From Pseudomonas chlororaphis (GTDB lineage Bacteria > Pseudomonadota > Gammaproteobacteria > Pseudomonadales > Pseudomonadaceae), in NCBI RefSeq assembly GCF_000783395.1, contig NZ_JSFK01000032.1:51222-115221 (forward strand): DNA of 64,000 nucleotides, written 5' to 3'. Positions 34,411 to 41,708 of this stretch are shown here, piece by piece (the first letter of the stretch is position 1; every line of letters starts with the position of its first letter). A model generated the notes under the pieces. That model was not told the DNA's origin, did no database searches, and was given only the letters and a program-made list of their open reading frames with translations. The translations under genes were made by a program, and so were the position numbers.

Positions 34411-34426
34411 TGGTATACCATAATAC
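34411..34426 (+). promoter_or_regulatory. Operator D of the proposed GntR regulon
   Basis: TGGTATACCATAATAC, identical over 16 bases to site E, in the 68-bp divergent promoter between RibBA and the DUF1330-like gene. Confidence 0.78.
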
Positions 34427-34447
34427 AAAATCAACAAAGAGGTCACT

Positions 34448-34744
34448 ATGAAGGCGTACTGGATTGCTCATGTGGATATAGCCGATGCCGATCACTACAG
34501 CCAATACACCCAGCGCGCGCCGGCAGCCTTCGCTGAGTTTGGCGCGAAGTTTCTGGCCAGAGGCGGGCGCAGCGAGGCGATGGAAGGGCGCGAGACGCCG
34601 CAGCGTAGCGTGGTGATCGAGTTCGAGAGTTATGAGAAGGCCGTAGCGTGCTACCACTCGGCGGCGTACCAGGAAGCGAAGAGTTATCGCGAGGAATGGG
34701 CGCGGGCGGAGATCATCATCGTCGAAGGCATGCCGCCAGTTTAA
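34448..34744 (+). CDS. DUF1330-family small protein
   Basis: 98 residues, MKAYWIAHVDIADADHYSQYTQ... to EIIIVEGM, matching the DUF1330 dimeric ferredoxin-like fold. AAAGAGG before the ATG supports the start. It is divergent from RibBA and shares operator D, so it belongs to the proposed regulon. The function of the family is unknown; related alpha-beta barrel dimers include small monooxygenases and isomerases acting on catabolic intermediates. Confidence 0.85.
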   Translation: MKAYWIAHVDIADADHYSQYTQRAPAAFAEFGAKFLARGGRSEAMEGRETPQRSVVIEFESYEKAVACYHSAAYQEAKSYREEWARAEIIIVEGMPPV

Positions 34745-34762
34745 GCCGCATCACAAAACTCC

Positions 34763-34846
34763 TGTAGGAGCTGCCGAAGGCTGCGATCTTTTGATTTTGA
34801 TTCTAAAAACAAGATCAAAAGATCGCAGCCTTCGGCAGCTCCTACA
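34763..34846. repeat. Repeat family 2 inverted repeat
   Basis: Complete copy, tgtaggagctgccgaaggct ... agctcctaca, between the convergent DUF1330 and Nudix genes. Confidence 0.9.
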
Positions 34847-34874
34847 GGGATTTTGGGGTGTCAGAGGGATGTGA

Positions 34875-35438
34875 TCAGCGGATAAAGTGGATCTTGCCGC
34901 TGTCGTCATTGCCCATGTAGATCCCATACACCCCAGCCTGACGCTCTTCGATATAGCGCTCAAGAATCTGCCGGATCGCCGGGTAATAGATCTGTTCCCA
35001 CGGAATCTCTTCAGGCGCGAAGAATTTGTAATCCATGGTCTCCGGCCCGTATTGCCCGGTGATCTCCAGCGCGATCGCGCGGAAGATGATGTACACCTCG
35101 CTGATCTTCGGCACGCTGAAAATCGAGTACGGCGAGACGATTTCCGCGCGCACGCCGCTTTCTTCCCAGACTTCGCGGACGGCCGCTTGCTCGGTGGTCT
35201 CGCCGCTTTCCATGAAACCGGCGGGCAGCGTCCAGGTGCCCGGGCGCGGGGGAATCGCCCGTTGGCACAGCAGGTATTTGCCGTCCTGCTCGATGATGCA
35301 GCCGGCAATGATTTTCGGATTGATGTAGTGGATGTAGCCGCAGCCGCGACACATCAGGCGCTCGTGCGTATCGCCCGCCGGTATCTGCTGACCGAGGTCA
35401 GGGCCACCGCATTTCGGGCAATAGCTCGGGCTGAACAT
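34875..35438 (-). CDS. Nudix hydrolase with N-terminal zinc ribbon
   Basis: 187 residues. An N-terminal CPKC...CRGC four-cysteine ribbon (residues 8-33) precedes a Nudix domain with the box GFMESGETTEQAAVREVWEESGV, a perfect match to GX5EX7REUXEEXGU. Such zinc-ribbon Nudix proteins resemble NADH pyrophosphatase (NudC) and ADP-ribose or FAD pyrophosphatases. It starts one base after the GntR stop, so it is the last gene of the regulon's long operon. A role in flavin or pyridine-nucleotide turnover is attractive given the flavin theme but unproven. Confidence 0.9.
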   Translation of the reverse strand: MFSPSYCPKCGGPDLGQQIPAGDTHERLMCRGCGYIHYINPKIIAGCIIEQDGKYLLCQRAIPPRPGTWTLPAGFMESGETTEQAAVREVWEESGVRAEIVSPYSIFSVPKISEVYIIFRAIALEITGQYGPETMDYKFFAPEEIPWEQIYYPAIRQILERYIEERQAGVYGIYMGNDDSGKIHFIR

Positions 35439-35439
35439 A

Positions 35440-36192
35440 TCAGTGACCTATACGCGGTTCTTTCAGCGCGATGGGCAGGGTCATGGCCGGGGTTGCGCCG
35501 GTCTCTTCCTGCTTGCGCTTGAGATAGTCGAGCGCTACCGCAGCGGCAGCGCGAACGTGATCAACACAGGCCTGATGCGCCACCAGCGGATCACCGCTCT
35601 TGATCGCTTCGACCATTTTCTCCATTTCCTGATTACTCGCACCGCGACGGTTTTCCTGCGACACCGAGGTCGCGCGCAAGTAGCTGATGCGCGCCTGCAA
35701 CTGGCGTAGCTGAGTCGCCGCGACATGGTTGCCCGAGCCTTCGAGCAGCACGTCGTAGAAGCCCTGCACCGAGTCGATCACCTGTTGCAGTTCGCCGTCC
35801 TTGAGCGCCTTGCGGTTCTCGTCGAGGGCTTTTTCCAGGGCTTTGATGTCCTTGGCCTTGGCACGCAGGGTGAACAGCTGCACGATCAGTCCCTCAAGCA
35901 CGCAGCGCAATTCGTAGATATCGACGGCATCGGCAAGGGTGATGATCGCTACGCGCGGGCCTTTGGCATCGGCAAACTCGACCAGACCTTCGGATTCCAG
36001 GTGACGCAAGGCTTCGCGCACGGAAGTACGGCTGACGCCCAGACGATCACAGAGATCGCGCTCGACCAGACGATCGCCGGGCATGAGCTGGAAATTCATG
36101 ATCGCGCTACGCAGTTTATCCAGCACGATTTCGCGCAGGGTAACGGGGTTGCGATTGACCTTGAAGCTGTCGTCGAGTGGCTGGCGTTTCAT
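35440..36192 (-). CDS. FadR/FCD-type GntR regulator, candidate master of the TGGTATACCA regulon
   Basis: 250 residues: an N-terminal winged HTH (RLVERDLCDRLGVSRTSVREALRHLESEGLVEF, residues 42-75) and an all-helical FCD ligand domain from about residue 90. The FCD ligand residues would be in the helices around RISYLRATS and MVEAIKSGDP...HVR. It lies inside the PF06684-hydrolase-ALDH-flavin reductase-CMD operon, whose promoter bears operator E, so autoregulation is expected. GntR proteins of this type bind short palindromes such as TGGT-n2-ACCA, the form of the five sites found. Assignment of the sites to this protein is inference from location. Confidence 0.92.
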   Translation of the reverse strand: MKRQPLDDSFKVNRNPVTLREIVLDKLRSAIMNFQLMPGDRLVERDLCDRLGVSRTSVREALRHLESEGLVEFADAKGPRVAIITLADAVDIYELRCVLEGLIVQLFTLRAKAKDIKALEKALDENRKALKDGELQQVIDSVQGFYDVLLEGSGNHVAATQLRQLQARISYLRATSVSQENRRGASNQEMEKMVEAIKSGDPLVAHQACVDHVRAAAAVALDYLKRKQEETGATPAMTLPIALKEPRIGH

Positions 36193-36234
36193 GGGGTCCG
36201 CTCTTTAAGTTGGCTGTCCATGCCAGACGGGCAT

Positions 36235-36639
36235 CTAAACAGCCGAGGGGTTAACTGAGGCTTCGGCGTCGGCTTCGGCAAAGGCTTCACGGGCCAGCCG
36301 GAAACTGTCCACGGCTGCCGGAACGCCGCAATAAATGCCGACCTGAAGCAGAATTTCGCGTATTTGCTCACGACTCAGGCCGTTACGCAAGGCGCCACGC
36401 ACATGCAGCTTGAGTTCGTGCGGACGGTTGAGCGCCGAGATCATCGCCAGGTTGATCATGCTGCGCTCCTTGAGCGACAAACCTTCGCGACCCCAGACAT
36501 GGCCCCAGCAGTATTCAGTGACCATTTCCTGCAGCGGGCGGGTGAAATCGTCGGCGTTCTCTATCGAACGCTGCACGTAGGCTTCGCCCAATACCTGAGT
36601 GCGGATTTTCAGGCCTTTTTCGTACTTTTCGTTACTCAT
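36235..36639 (-). CDS. Carboxymuconolactone decarboxylase-family protein
   Basis: 134 residues, the length of PcaC-type proteins: the opening EKGLKIRTQVLGEAYVQRSIENADDFTRPLQEMVTEYCWGHVWGREGLSLKERSMINLAMISAL and HVRGALRNGLSREQIREILLQVGIYCGVPAA are typical of the CMD family. The CxxC of AhpD-like reductases is absent, so a lyase or decarboxylase role in ring-derived intermediates is more likely. It sits between GntR and flavin reductase 2 in the operon; a repeat pair interrupts the space upstream. Confidence 0.9.
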   Translation of the reverse strand: MSNEKYEKGLKIRTQVLGEAYVQRSIENADDFTRPLQEMVTEYCWGHVWGREGLSLKERSMINLAMISALNRPHELKLHVRGALRNGLSREQIREILLQVGIYCGVPAAVDSFRLAREAFAEADAEASVNPSAV

Positions 36640-36662
36640 ATTCTTTGCCTCACCTCAATCCC

Positions 36663-36752
36663 TGTGGGAGCTGGCTTGTCAGCGATAGCGGACTATCAGC
36701 CAACATCAATGTTGAATGTTGAGCCCTCATCGCTGGCAAGCCAGCTCCCACA
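36663..36752. repeat. REP family 1b inverted pair (AGCTGGCTTGCCAGCGAT type)
   Basis: Arms tgtgggagctggcttgtcag and complement, a sequence variant different from family 1. The same type occurs at 48587-48675. It lies inside the catabolic operon. Confidence 0.88.
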
Positions 36753-36770
36753 GGGTTTTGAATTGTCGCT

Positions 36771-37256
36771 TCAGGCCAGGGTCGGCAACGGCCCGAGCTT
36801 GCCTTTGTGGTAAATCATCGGCGTCACCGGTTGCTCTGGCAGGATCAGGTTCTTCACCGCGCCAACGATAATTGCGTGATCGCCGCCGTCGTATTCACGC
36901 CACAACTCGCACTCGATGATCGCGGTAGCTTTAGCGAGAATCGGGTTACCGAGTTCGCTCAAATGCCACTCGATACCGGCCGCCTTGTCCTTGCCTTTAC
37001 CGGCAAACGCATAGGCCTCAGCCGTCTGGTCAGCGGACAGCAAGTGAATCGCAAACTTCTTGCTGTCACGCAGAATCGGATAAGTGTCGGAGGCGTAGTT
37101 AGGGCAGAACAGCACCAGCGCCGGGTCAATCGACAGCGCACTGAAGGCGCTGGCGGTGATGCCGACGATCCCGCCTTCGGGGTCAACGGTGGTGACCACC
37201 GTAACGCCGGACGGGAACGAGCTCATGACGTCTTTGTAAATGCCGGGTTCGATCAT
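36771..37256 (-). CDS. Flavin reductase (FMN/FAD:NAD(P)H), copy 2
   Basis: 161 residues and collinear with copy 1 at 1584-2069 from first to last residue, differing mainly by conservative changes (for example FPSGVTVVTTVDPEGGIVGITASAFSALSIDPALVLFCPNY). It should supply reduced flavin to an FMN-dependent oxygenase, yet no oxygenase gene lies in this operon; the only LLM monooxygenase in the window is beside copy 1, 36 kb away. It starts 12 bp after the aldehyde dehydrogenase stop. Confidence 0.92.
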   Translation of the reverse strand: MIEPGIYKDVMSSFPSGVTVVTTVDPEGGIVGITASAFSALSIDPALVLFCPNYASDTYPILRDSKKFAIHLLSADQTAEAYAFAGKGKDKAAGIEWHLSELGNPILAKATAIIECELWREYDGGDHAIIVGAVKNLILPEQPVTPMIYHKGKLGPLPTLA

Positions 37257-37268
37257 TTCGCAGGACTC

Positions 37269-38750
37269 CTAGCGCATCACAAACGGATCAGGCATTGGCG
37301 CCTGAGAAAGGTTGATCCACACCGTTTTCAGTTCGGTGTAGGCCAGCACCGAATCGATGCCGCTTTCGCGTCCATAGCCACTGTTCTTGAAGCCGCCGAT
37401 CGGCGCCATCGCTGACACCGCGCGGTAGGTGTTGACCCAGATGATCCCGGAGCGCACATCGCGAGCGAGGCGATGAGCCCGGCCCAAATCACGCGTCCAG
37501 ATGCCAGCGGCGAGGCCGAACTGTGAGTCGTTGGCGATCGCCAGTGCCTCGGCTTCATCTTTGAAGCGAATCACCGAAGCCACCGGGCCGAAGACTTCTT
37601 CCTGCATGATCTTCATCGAATTGCGGTCGCATTCGAATAGCGTCGGCTCGTAGAACCAGCCGTCGCCGAGATCCGTCGGGCGCTTGCCGCCGGTACGCAA
37701 ACGCGCGCCTTCAGCGATAGCATCGGCAACCAAACCTTCGACCACCGCCAGTTGCTGCGCGGTGGCCATCGGGCCCATCTCGCTGTTGTCTTCCTGCGGG
37801 TTGCCGATGCGAATGCGCTGGGCGCGTTCGACCAGTCGGTTGACGAACTCGTCGTAGATTTCGTCCTGCACCAGCAGGCGCGAACCCGACACGCAGCTCT
37901 GCCCGGACGCGGCATAGATCCCGGCAATCGCGCCGTTGATCGCGCTGTCCAGATCGGCGTCGGCGAAGATGATGTTCGGCGACTTGCCGCCCAGTTCCAG
38001 CGACAACTTGGCGAAGTTCTCGGCGCTGCTGCGCACCACATGCCGCGCCGTGGCTGCGCCGCCGGTGAAGGCAATTTTGCGGATCAGCGGATGGCGGGTG
38101 AGGGCGGCGCCGGTGCTCGGGCCGTAACCGGTGACAACGTTGACCACGCCCGGCGGGATCCCGGCTTCGAGGGCCAGACGCGCCAGTTCAAGAATCGTTG
38201 CGGATGCGTGCTCGGACGGTTTGATCACAATCGTATTGCCTGCGGCGAGGGCCGGGGCGAGTTTGATCGCGGTCAGATAAAGCGGGCTGTTCCACGGAAT
38301 GATCGCGGCGACCACACCCATGGCTTCGTGAACCGTGTAGGCGAACAGGTCGGGCTTATCCAGCGGCAGCGTGCCGCCTTCGAGCTTGTCGGCAAGGCCT
38401 GCGGTGTAATGGAAAAACTCGGGCAGATAACTGACTTGCCCACGGGTTTCGCGGATCAGCTTGCCGTTGTCGCGGCTTTCCAGTTGCGCCAGTTGTTCTT
38501 TATTTTCCGCAATCAAATCACCGAGACGGCGCAGCAGTTTGCCGCGCGCGGTGGCGGTCAGACCGCGCCACGCTGGGCTGTCGAAAGCAGTCTGTGCCGA
38601 TTGCACGGCGCGTTCGACGTCGGCCTCATCAGCGTCAGGCAATTCTGCCCAGGCTTGCGCGGTGGCCGGGTTGAGGCTTTCGAAGGTCTTGCCGGAGAGG
38701 GCGTCGACCCATTCTCCGCCGATGCACATCTGGAAGCGTGCGAGTGTCAT
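37269..38750 (-). CDS. NAD(P)-dependent aldehyde dehydrogenase
   Basis: 493 residues of the ALDH superfamily. The general base is in LSLELGGKSPNIIF and the catalytic cysteine in GIYAASGQSCVSGSRLL near residue 295; the cofactor segment PWNSPLYLTAIKLAPALAAGN and the C-terminal IGGFKNSGYGRESG are present. The start overlaps the alpha/beta-hydrolase stop by 4 bp (ATGA). It is expected to oxidise an aldehyde formed after oxygenation and hydrolysis in the proposed pathway. The substrate is not predictable. Confidence 0.93.
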   Translation of the reverse strand: MTLARFQMCIGGEWVDALSGKTFESLNPATAQAWAELPDADEADVERAVQSAQTAFDSPAWRGLTATARGKLLRRLGDLIAENKEQLAQLESRDNGKLIRETRGQVSYLPEFFHYTAGLADKLEGGTLPLDKPDLFAYTVHEAMGVVAAIIPWNSPLYLTAIKLAPALAAGNTIVIKPSEHASATILELARLALEAGIPPGVVNVVTGYGPSTGAALTRHPLIRKIAFTGGAATARHVVRSSAENFAKLSLELGGKSPNIIFADADLDSAINGAIAGIYAASGQSCVSGSRLLVQDEIYDEFVNRLVERAQRIRIGNPQEDNSEMGPMATAQQLAVVEGLVADAIAEGARLRTGGKRPTDLGDGWFYEPTLFECDRNSMKIMQEEVFGPVASVIRFKDEAEALAIANDSQFGLAAGIWTRDLGRAHRLARDVRSGIIWVNTYRAVSAMAPIGGFKNSGYGRESGIDSVLAYTELKTVWINLSQAPMPDPFVMR

Positions 38751-39580
38751 GCAACGATCCCCTTTATATGGTTTTGTCGGGAGTGTGCGTATTGAAGAAA
38801 TTCCAGCAGTGTCTGGTTGACCAGACGCGGCGACTCTACGGGCATCATATGCCGTTGCTCGGGCAGCACGGCAACCTTCGCACCGGGGATGCGTCGGGCC
38901 AGTTGCTCGGCCATTTCCGGGGTCGAACCCGGGTCGAGTTCACCGGTGGCGATCAGCGTCGGCGCCTGAATGCTGCCCAGGTCGTCGGCGCGGTACATGT
39001 CCTGAGTGGCGAACAATTCATAAGTGGTCAGATAGCCTTGCGGATCATTGCCGGCAAGGGTCTGGCGGATCGCCGCGATCTGCGCCGGGTTGGCCGCTTG
39101 ATATTCGCGGCTGAACCAGCGTGACAGCGCGGCTTCAGCATTGGCGTCCGGGCCATGTTCCGCCGCTTGCGCGGTGCGAGCGATGACGCCGGCACGCTGT
39201 TCTTCGCTGCGATTGAACACACTGTTCAACACCACCAGGCTTTGCAGGCGCTCCGGGTAATGCAGGGCAAAGGCCCGCGCGACCAGACCGCCCATGGAGA
39301 AACCGATCACCGCTGCCTGCGGCAGATTCAGGTGATCGAGCAACTCCAGCAACTGATCGGCGTAACCGAGCAGGTTGGTGCCGCTGGCCGGTCGCGGGCT
39401 GGCGCCATGACCGAGCATGTCGTAGGCGATCACCCGGTACTGGCTGGACAGGCCGACAATCTGCCCGCCCCACATTTCTTTGTTCAGGCCCACGCCGTGG
39501 ATCAAAACCACGGGCTGGCCTTGGCCGGTCGCCAGGTAACTGGTGCCAGCCGGGGTGAGTTCAGCGGTGAGCCGAATCAT
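38747..39580 (-). CDS. Alpha/beta-fold hydrolase (RutD/PcaD-like)
   Basis: 277 residues. The oxyanion turn VVLIHGVGLNKEMW, nucleophile elbow GFSMGG (Ser near residue 99), acidic residue in ATGELDPGSTPEMA and histidine in LPEQRHMMPVESP complete a Ser-Asp-His triad. The type is close to enol-lactone hydrolases and RutD-like aminoacrylate hydrolases. The start at 39580 begins the domain, and the longer frame upstream overlaps the PF06684 gene and is spurious. It lies between PF06684 and ALDH genes and probably hydrolyses the ring-opened or lactone/amide intermediate. Confidence 0.92.
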   Translation of the reverse strand: MIRLTAELTPAGTSYLATGQGQPVVLIHGVGLNKEMWGGQIVGLSSQYRVIAYDMLGHGASPRPASGTNLLGYADQLLELLDHLNLPQAAVIGFSMGGLVARAFALHYPERLQSLVVLNSVFNRSEEQRAGVIARTAQAAEHGPDANAEAALSRWFSREYQAANPAQIAAIRQTLAGNDPQGYLTTYELFATQDMYRADDLGSIQAPTLIATGELDPGSTPEMAEQLARRIPGAKVAVLPEQRHMMPVESPRLVNQTLLEFLQYAHSRQNHIKGIVA

Positions 39581-39611
39581 GGAGCGCTCCTGCAGTGCCT
39601 TTTTATTGTGA

Positions 39612-40202
39612 TTACTGGGCTTTTTCGGCGGCCAGTTCTTCCAGATCGATGTAGCGGTTGCCGATGCGCGGGTGCAGGCGACCACCGTCGGCGCAACCCA
39701 GCACGACGACGATTTCGTCGGCACGCGGCGCGTCTTCGATCTGCATTTCCAGGGTGATGTAGTGCGAACGCTGACCTTCATCGTCCTTGTGCATCATCGG
39801 GATCTGAATCGAGGTGCCCGGGCCGCCGCGCTTGTTGGTGAAGCTCAGGTAGCTCTTGGCGTTGACGGCTTCGCGGTAGTGGTTGCCGAAGCGCAGGGTG
39901 TGGATCACGGCGGAGGCGTGTTCGATCTCGCCATCAGCGCCGACCACGGCGGCTTTACCGTAAGCCTCGATCTTCTCGGCACCGCCAATGATGCCGACCA
40001 GACGCTCAACCATCAGTGCGCCGAGGTCGGAGCAGTTGGCGCGGATCTGCGGCTTGAGGTCTTCCACGAAACCGTTGCCCACCCAAGGGTTTTTCATCAC
40101 CACGGCGAGGCCGACCATGGTCACTGGCTTGTCGGTGGCCTTGCCGCCTTCAATGAAGGTTTCTTCGACATAGCTGACGATCTTGCGAATTTCGAAACTC
40201 AT
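39612..40202 (-). CDS. PF06684 (DUF1185) 'amino acid synthesis' family protein
   Basis: 196 residues, MSFEIRKIVSYVEETFIEGG...KPVTMVGLAVVMKNPWVGNGFVEDLKP, with the conserved SYLSFTNKRGGPGTSIQIPMMHKDD and GCADGGRLHPRIGNR segments of PF06684. Solved members have a chorismate-mutase-like fold with no proven activity. CGGAGCAG before 40202 sets the start, and the frame extending upstream passes through operator E and a repeat and is not coding. It is the first gene of the seven-gene operon, suggesting an enzyme acting on the pathway's central intermediate. Confidence 0.9.
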   Translation of the reverse strand: MSFEIRKIVSYVEETFIEGGKATDKPVTMVGLAVVMKNPWVGNGFVEDLKPQIRANCSDLGALMVERLVGIIGGAEKIEAYGKAAVVGADGEIEHASAVIHTLRFGNHYREAVNAKSYLSFTNKRGGPGTSIQIPMMHKDDEGQRSHYITLEMQIEDAPRADEIVVVLGCADGGRLHPRIGNRYIDLEELAAEKAQ

Positions 40203-40243
40203 GAGCTGCTCCGTAGGGGGATTGAGAGTGTCTGTGCGTCTGA

Positions 40244-40259
40244 TGGTATACCATAATAC
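40244..40259 (+). promoter_or_regulatory. Operator E of the proposed GntR regulon
   Basis: TGGTATACCATAATAC with leading TCTGA, 42 bp upstream of the PF06684 gene. Identical to site D over 16 bases and to site A over TCTGATGGTATACCA. The rest of 40260-40664 holds a repeat pair and nothing else recognised. Confidence 0.78.
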
Positions 40260-40357
40260 CAATCGTGCAAGTCCCTCTCGCAAGATTTGCCCCATCCATC
40301 CGGCGAATGGCGCTGCATTCACTGACAACCACAAATTCCAAGACCACCTCTGACCCC

Positions 40358-40447
40358 TGTGGGAGCGAGCCTGCTCGCGAAAGCGGTGGGTCAGCCAATA
40401 AACAGAGTGACTGGTGCACCGCATTCGCGAGCAGGCTCGCTCCCACA
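40358..40447. repeat. REP family 1 inverted pair
   Basis: Complete arms tgtgggagcgagcctgctcg and complement between the PF06684 and YCF48 genes. Confidence 0.9.
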
Positions 40448-40664
40448 ATGGAAATCAGCGTCGGTAGAGAGCGGCTTTCGGTTAACAAAAGATAACGTGG
40501 CGCCGATTGTCAGACGTTTCGAAAGCCCGATAGGATGAGCCAGCTTCCGAAGTGGCTCTGGATTGCGGGTTTCAGGACTATGCTCCTGAGCAGCCATCAG
40601 CGGAGCACACTTGCGGCGCCCTTGAAGGCCAGATGGCCTAACAATAATAAAGAGGGGAAGGTCT

Positions 40665-41708
40665 ATGAGTCGTTGCCGCCCGCCGGCGTTACGCAACACC
40701 GCGTTGCTGGCCACAGCACTCTCGCTGCTGGGCTTTGCCACGTTATCGGCACCGGTGATTGCCGCCGAGGCCCCGGCTGACGTGGTCTATGCCACCGAAT
40801 CTACTAAAGCCGCGAAAAGCCTGATTCTCGATGTCGTCCACGCCGGTGCGCGACTGGTCGCGGTCGGCGATCGCGGGCACATTCTCTACTCCGATGATCA
40901 GGGCAAAACCTGGACGCAAGCCAAAGTGCCGACCCGGCAACTGCTGACTGCGGTGTACTTTGTCGACGACAAGCACGGCTGGGCGGTCGGGCACGACGCG
41001 CAAATCCTCGCCAGCGCAGACGGCGGTCTGACCTGGACCAAGCAATTCGAAGACCTCAAACGTGAATCGCCGCTGCTCGACGTCTGGTTCAAGGACGTCA
41101 ACAGCGGCCTTGCCGTGGGCGCGTACGGCGCGCTGCTGGAAACCACCGACGGCGGCAAGAACTGGGAAGACGTCAGCGACCGCCTCGACAACGAAGACCA
41201 GTTCCACCTCAACGCCATCGCGGCAGTGAAGGATGCCGGGCTGTTCATCGTTGGCGAGTCGGGCAGCATGTTCCGCTCCGCCGACGACGGCCAGACCTGG
41301 GAAAAACTCGAAGGCCCGTATGAAGGTTCGCTATTCGGCGTGATCGGCACGGCACAACCGCAAACCCTGCTGGCTTACGGCTTGCGCGGCAATCTCTACC
41401 GCTCAACGGATTTCGGCAGCACCTGGGAACAGGTCGAATTGAAAGCCGCGCGCGGTGCGCTGGAATTCGGCCTGTCCGGTGCCACCTTGCTCCCGGATGG
41501 CTCTATCGTCATCGTCGGCAACGGCGGTTCGGTGATCAGCAGCAGTGACAATGGCGAGACCTTCAGTGTGTTCAACCGTCCGGACCGCATCTCGCTGTCA
41601 TCGGTCACCGCTGCCGGCGACGGCAACCTGATTCTGAGCGGGCAGGGTGGTGTTCACACCACACAGCCGAACGGTGCCGAGATCAATAACAAGAAGGCGG
41701 GGCTATGA
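40665..41708 (+). CDS. Exported YCF48/BNR beta-propeller protein
   Basis: 347 residues. A signal peptide (to about PVIAAEA) precedes five or more Asp-box/YCF48 blades, recognisable as repeated SxDxGxTW motifs: SDDQGKTWTQA, SADGGLTWTKQ, TTDGGKNWEDV, SADDGQTWEKL, STDFGSTWEQV and SSDNGETFSVF. It is probably periplasmic. Its stop overlaps the start of the RND permease by 4 bp, so the two work together, the propeller likely acting as accessory factor of the exporter. GAGGGGAAGG gives a strong ribosome-binding site. In other Pseudomonas and marine bacteria such pairs sit with DUF1302 and DUF1329 genes; those are absent here. Confidence 0.88.
   Translation: MSRCRPPALRNTALLATALSLLGFATLSAPVIAAEAPADVVYATESTKAAKSLILDVVHAGARLVAVGDRGHILYSDDQGKTWTQAKVPTRQLLTAVYFVDDKHGWAVGHDAQILASADGGLTWTKQFEDLKRESPLLDVWFKDVNSGLAVGAYGALLETTDGGKNWEDVSDRLDNEDQFHLNAIAAVKDAGLFIVGESGSMFRSADDGQTWEKLEGPYEGSLFGVIGTAQPQTLLAYGLRGNLYRSTDFGSTWEQVELKAARGALEFGLSGATLLPDGSIVIVGNGGSVISSSDNGETFSVFNRPDRISLSSVTAAGDGNLILSGQGGVHTTQPNGAEINNKKAGL

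Noticed and set aside
39581..39781. N-terminal extension of the alpha/beta hydrolase
   Set aside because: The additional residues overlap the PF06684 gene in another frame and do not fit the hydrolase fold; the ATG at 39580 starts the domain.
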